A DNA stretch of 64,000 nucleotides, from positions 39,626 to 103,625 of the forward strand of contig JAHLLS010000021.1 of assembly GCA_020444045.1 (NCBI GenBank), read 5' to 3'. Origin of the DNA: Deltaproteobacteria bacterium (GTDB taxonomy: Bacteria; Desulfobacterota; Desulfobacteria; Desulfobacterales; UBA5852). Shown here piece after piece: positions 62,424 through 64,000 of the stretch. How positions within the stretch are numbered: position 1 is the first letter of the stretch; each line of letters begins with the position of its first letter. A program made the translations under genes and the position numbers. Under the pieces are notes generated by a model. The model was given only the letters and a program-made list of their open reading frames with translations, was not told the DNA's origin and did not search any database.

Positions 62424-63905
62424 ATGCCCGGACCTTATCCAACGTTATCGACCGAGGAAGCCGTAACCCATATTCAAAACGGCGATATGATTTCGTTCAG
62501 CGGCTTTACGCCTGCCGGATCGGCCAAAGCGGTCCCGATGGCCTTGGCCAAACGCGCCACTGAAGAACATGCCAAGGGACACCCCTTCAAGGTGCGTGTG
62601 CTCACCGGCGCCTCCAGTGGCTACAGTATTGATGAAGCGCTGGCCAAAGCCGACGCCATTGCCTGGCGCGGGCCCTATCAGGCAGACGGCACGCTGCGCA
62701 AACAGATCAATCGGCAGGAGGTGGAATATGTCGACATGCACCTGTCTCATCTCCCCCAGGCCGTTGCCGAAGAATTCTTATGGCAAATCGATACCGCAGT
62801 TGTGGAAGCAACCGAAATAACACCGGATGGCCGGGTGTATCTCACCACCTCCATAGGTGCGTCACCGACCTATTTAAAATATGCCAAAAAAGTGATCATT
62901 GAAATCAATCGGCACCAGTCGCTCCGATTGAGGGAAATGGCGGACATCGTCGTGATGCCACCACCACCCTACCGATACCCGATTCACATCTACGACCCGT
63001 TGACCCGAATCGGATGGCCCTACGCCCAGGTGGACCCGGAGAAAGTCATCGGTATCGTCGAAAGTGATGAGCCGGATCGCCTGGGTGCCTTCAACCCGCC
63101 GGATGACACCAGCCTCAAAATCGCAGCGCATGTCACCCGTTTCCTGCTCGATGAACTGCGGGCCGGCCGTATCCCGCCGCGTTTTCTGCCCTTGCAATCC
63201 GGCGTCGGCAACGTCGCCAACGGCATCATGTCTGTTCTGGGAACACACCCGGATGTGCCGCCGTTTATGATGTATTCGGAAGTCTTTCAGAATTCCCTGG
63301 TGGATATCATGGCTGCCGGGAAACTCTTGGGCGCCAGCGCCACCAGCCTGACCATAACAGCGGACAAGCTGCAGCAGATTATCGACAATATCGATTTTTT
63401 TGGTCCGCGGATCGTCCTGCGGCCCCAGGAAATTTCAAACCATCCGGGCATTATCCGCAGATTGGGGGTCATCGCGATCAATACGGCCATCGAATTCGAT
63501 ATTTACGGGAATGTGAATTCTTCGCATCTGTTCGGTACGGATATCATGAATGGTATTGGCGGCAGCGGCGATTTTACACGCAACAGCTATATTTCTATTT
63601 TTACAGCACCGTCCGTTGTCAAGGACGGCCGATTATCGACCGTCGTTCCCATGTGCACCCACGTCGACAGCAACGAACACTCCACCCAGATCATCGTCAC
63701 GGAGCAAGGCTTGGCGGACCTTCGTGGTCTGGGACCGGTCCAGCGCGCCAAGCTGATCATCGAAAAATGTGCCCATCCCGACTATAAGCCGTATCTGGAA
63801 GAATATGTCCGGAAAGCACGGGTCGGCCACATACCGCATGATCTTGGCAAATGTTTTGAGCTGCACCAAAACTTCCTGGCATCCGGCACAATGTTGCCCG
63901 ATTAA
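62424..63905 (+). CDS. acetyl-CoA hydrolase/transferase (CoA transferase family I type)
   Basis: 493 aa, acetyl-CoA hydrolase/transferase family (Cat1/succinyl-CoA:acetate CoA-transferase-like). FSGFTPAGSAKAVP, the catalytic Glu in MMYSEVFQNSLVD, LRPQEISNHPG and GIGGSGDF are visible. It would move CoA between acetate and other acids, allowing ATP-free activation of fatty or short-chain acids. It starts 27 bases after the dehydrogenase remnant with no strong ribosome binding site. Followed by about 95 bases with no gene. Confidence 0.93.
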   Translation: MPGPYPTLSTEEAVTHIQNGDMISFSGFTPAGSAKAVPMALAKRATEEHAKGHPFKVRVLTGASSGYSIDEALAKADAIAWRGPYQADGTLRKQINRQEVEYVDMHLSHLPQAVAEEFLWQIDTAVVEATEITPDGRVYLTTSIGASPTYLKYAKKVIIEINRHQSLRLREMADIVVMPPPPYRYPIHIYDPLTRIGWPYAQVDPEKVIGIVESDEPDRLGAFNPPDDTSLKIAAHVTRFLLDELRAGRIPPRFLPLQSGVGNVANGIMSVLGTHPDVPPFMMYSEVFQNSLVDIMAAGKLLGASATSLTITADKLQQIIDNIDFFGPRIVLRPQEISNHPGIIRRLGVIAINTAIEFDIYGNVNSSHLFGTDIMNGIGGSGDFTRNSYISIFTAPSVVKDGRLSTVVPMCTHVDSNEHSTQIIVTEQGLADLRGLGPVQRAKLIIEKCAHPDYKPYLEEYVRKARVGHIPHDLGKCFELHQNFLASGTMLPD

Positions 63906-64000
63906 AACCCCAAACCAACGAGAACATAAAGGTTGTTTGAGTGCGCTAACCCGGATATTTCATAAAAAAGAAGGCAAAACCTCCATAAATGTGATATAAT

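Noticed and set aside
63995..64000. TATAAT at the right edge
   Set aside because: No -35 element at 16-18 bases upstream, and the downstream sequence is outside the window.

Overview
The window is a gene-dense stretch of a GC-rich (roughly high-50s %) Gram-negative chromosome. The gene set (trpEGDCF behind a Trp-codon leader, a c-di-GMP-I riboswitch, sigma-54 promoters beside an NtrC-type regulator, an acyl-CoA dehydrogenase fused to a rubredoxin-like domain, PPi-type phosphofructokinase, an archaeal-type FBP aldolase/phosphatase, a HoxEFUYH hydrogenase and many universal stress proteins) fits a strictly or largely anaerobic Desulfobacterota member, most likely a Desulfobacteraceae/Desulfosarcinaceae-like sulfate reducer. 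That placement is inference from gene content; there is no rRNA gene here. I found no tRNA, CRISPR array, phage or insertion sequence.

Layout. 1-4.9 kb: a trp attenuator followed by trpEGDCF (no trpBA). 4.9-8.3 kb (minus): clpS-clpA-aat, the bacterial N-end-rule module. 8.6-15 kb (minus): secA, an M23 peptidase under a c-di-GMP-I riboswitch with its own terminator, folD and argC. 15.2-24.4 kb: mixed housekeeping and accessory genes (YibQ-type deacetylase, AMMECR1 protein, lipoprotein, phosphoglucomutase, ferritin-like protein, a 56-aa protein divergent from a WYL regulator with two inverted repeats between them, methyltransferase, NUDIX, PsiE-like protein, tandem UspA). 24.5-30.3 kb (minus): a complete seven-gene Mrp cation/proton antiporter operon (mrpABCDEFG) with a recognisable sigma-70-type promoter. 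30.6-37.7 kb: an unknown protein, the acyl-CoA dehydrogenase-rubredoxin fusion, a ybbA-ybbP-tesA cluster and a SprT-like/DUF2786 protein.

37.8-63.9 kb is the most distinctive part. A soluble histidine kinase and an NtrC-type sigma-54 activator are followed by a strong sigma-54 promoter, then an ADP-forming acyl-CoA synthetase/GNAT fusion, a lone receiver protein, a CBS-ACT protein, three UspA proteins, CstA, a free-standing glycogen-binding (CBM48) domain, PPi-type PFK, FBP aldolase/phosphatase, and an uncharacterised trio (membrane protein, small acidic protein, ArsA-like ATPase). A second sigma-54 promoter precedes a cytidylate-kinase-like protein, dodecin, another UspA and the HoxEFUYH-HoxW hydrogenase set. 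A further UspA, a broken 2-hydroxyacid dehydrogenase and an acetyl-CoA hydrolase/transferase close the window.

Taken together, the right-hand 26 kb reads as an energy-limitation or redox-stress island: substrate-level ATP from acyl-CoA, PPi-saving reversible glycolysis, NAD-linked H2 turnover, peptide uptake and multiple nucleotide-sensing stress proteins, possibly under one sigma-54 regulator. The co-regulation is a hypothesis from gene order and promoter motifs, not a demonstrated fact.
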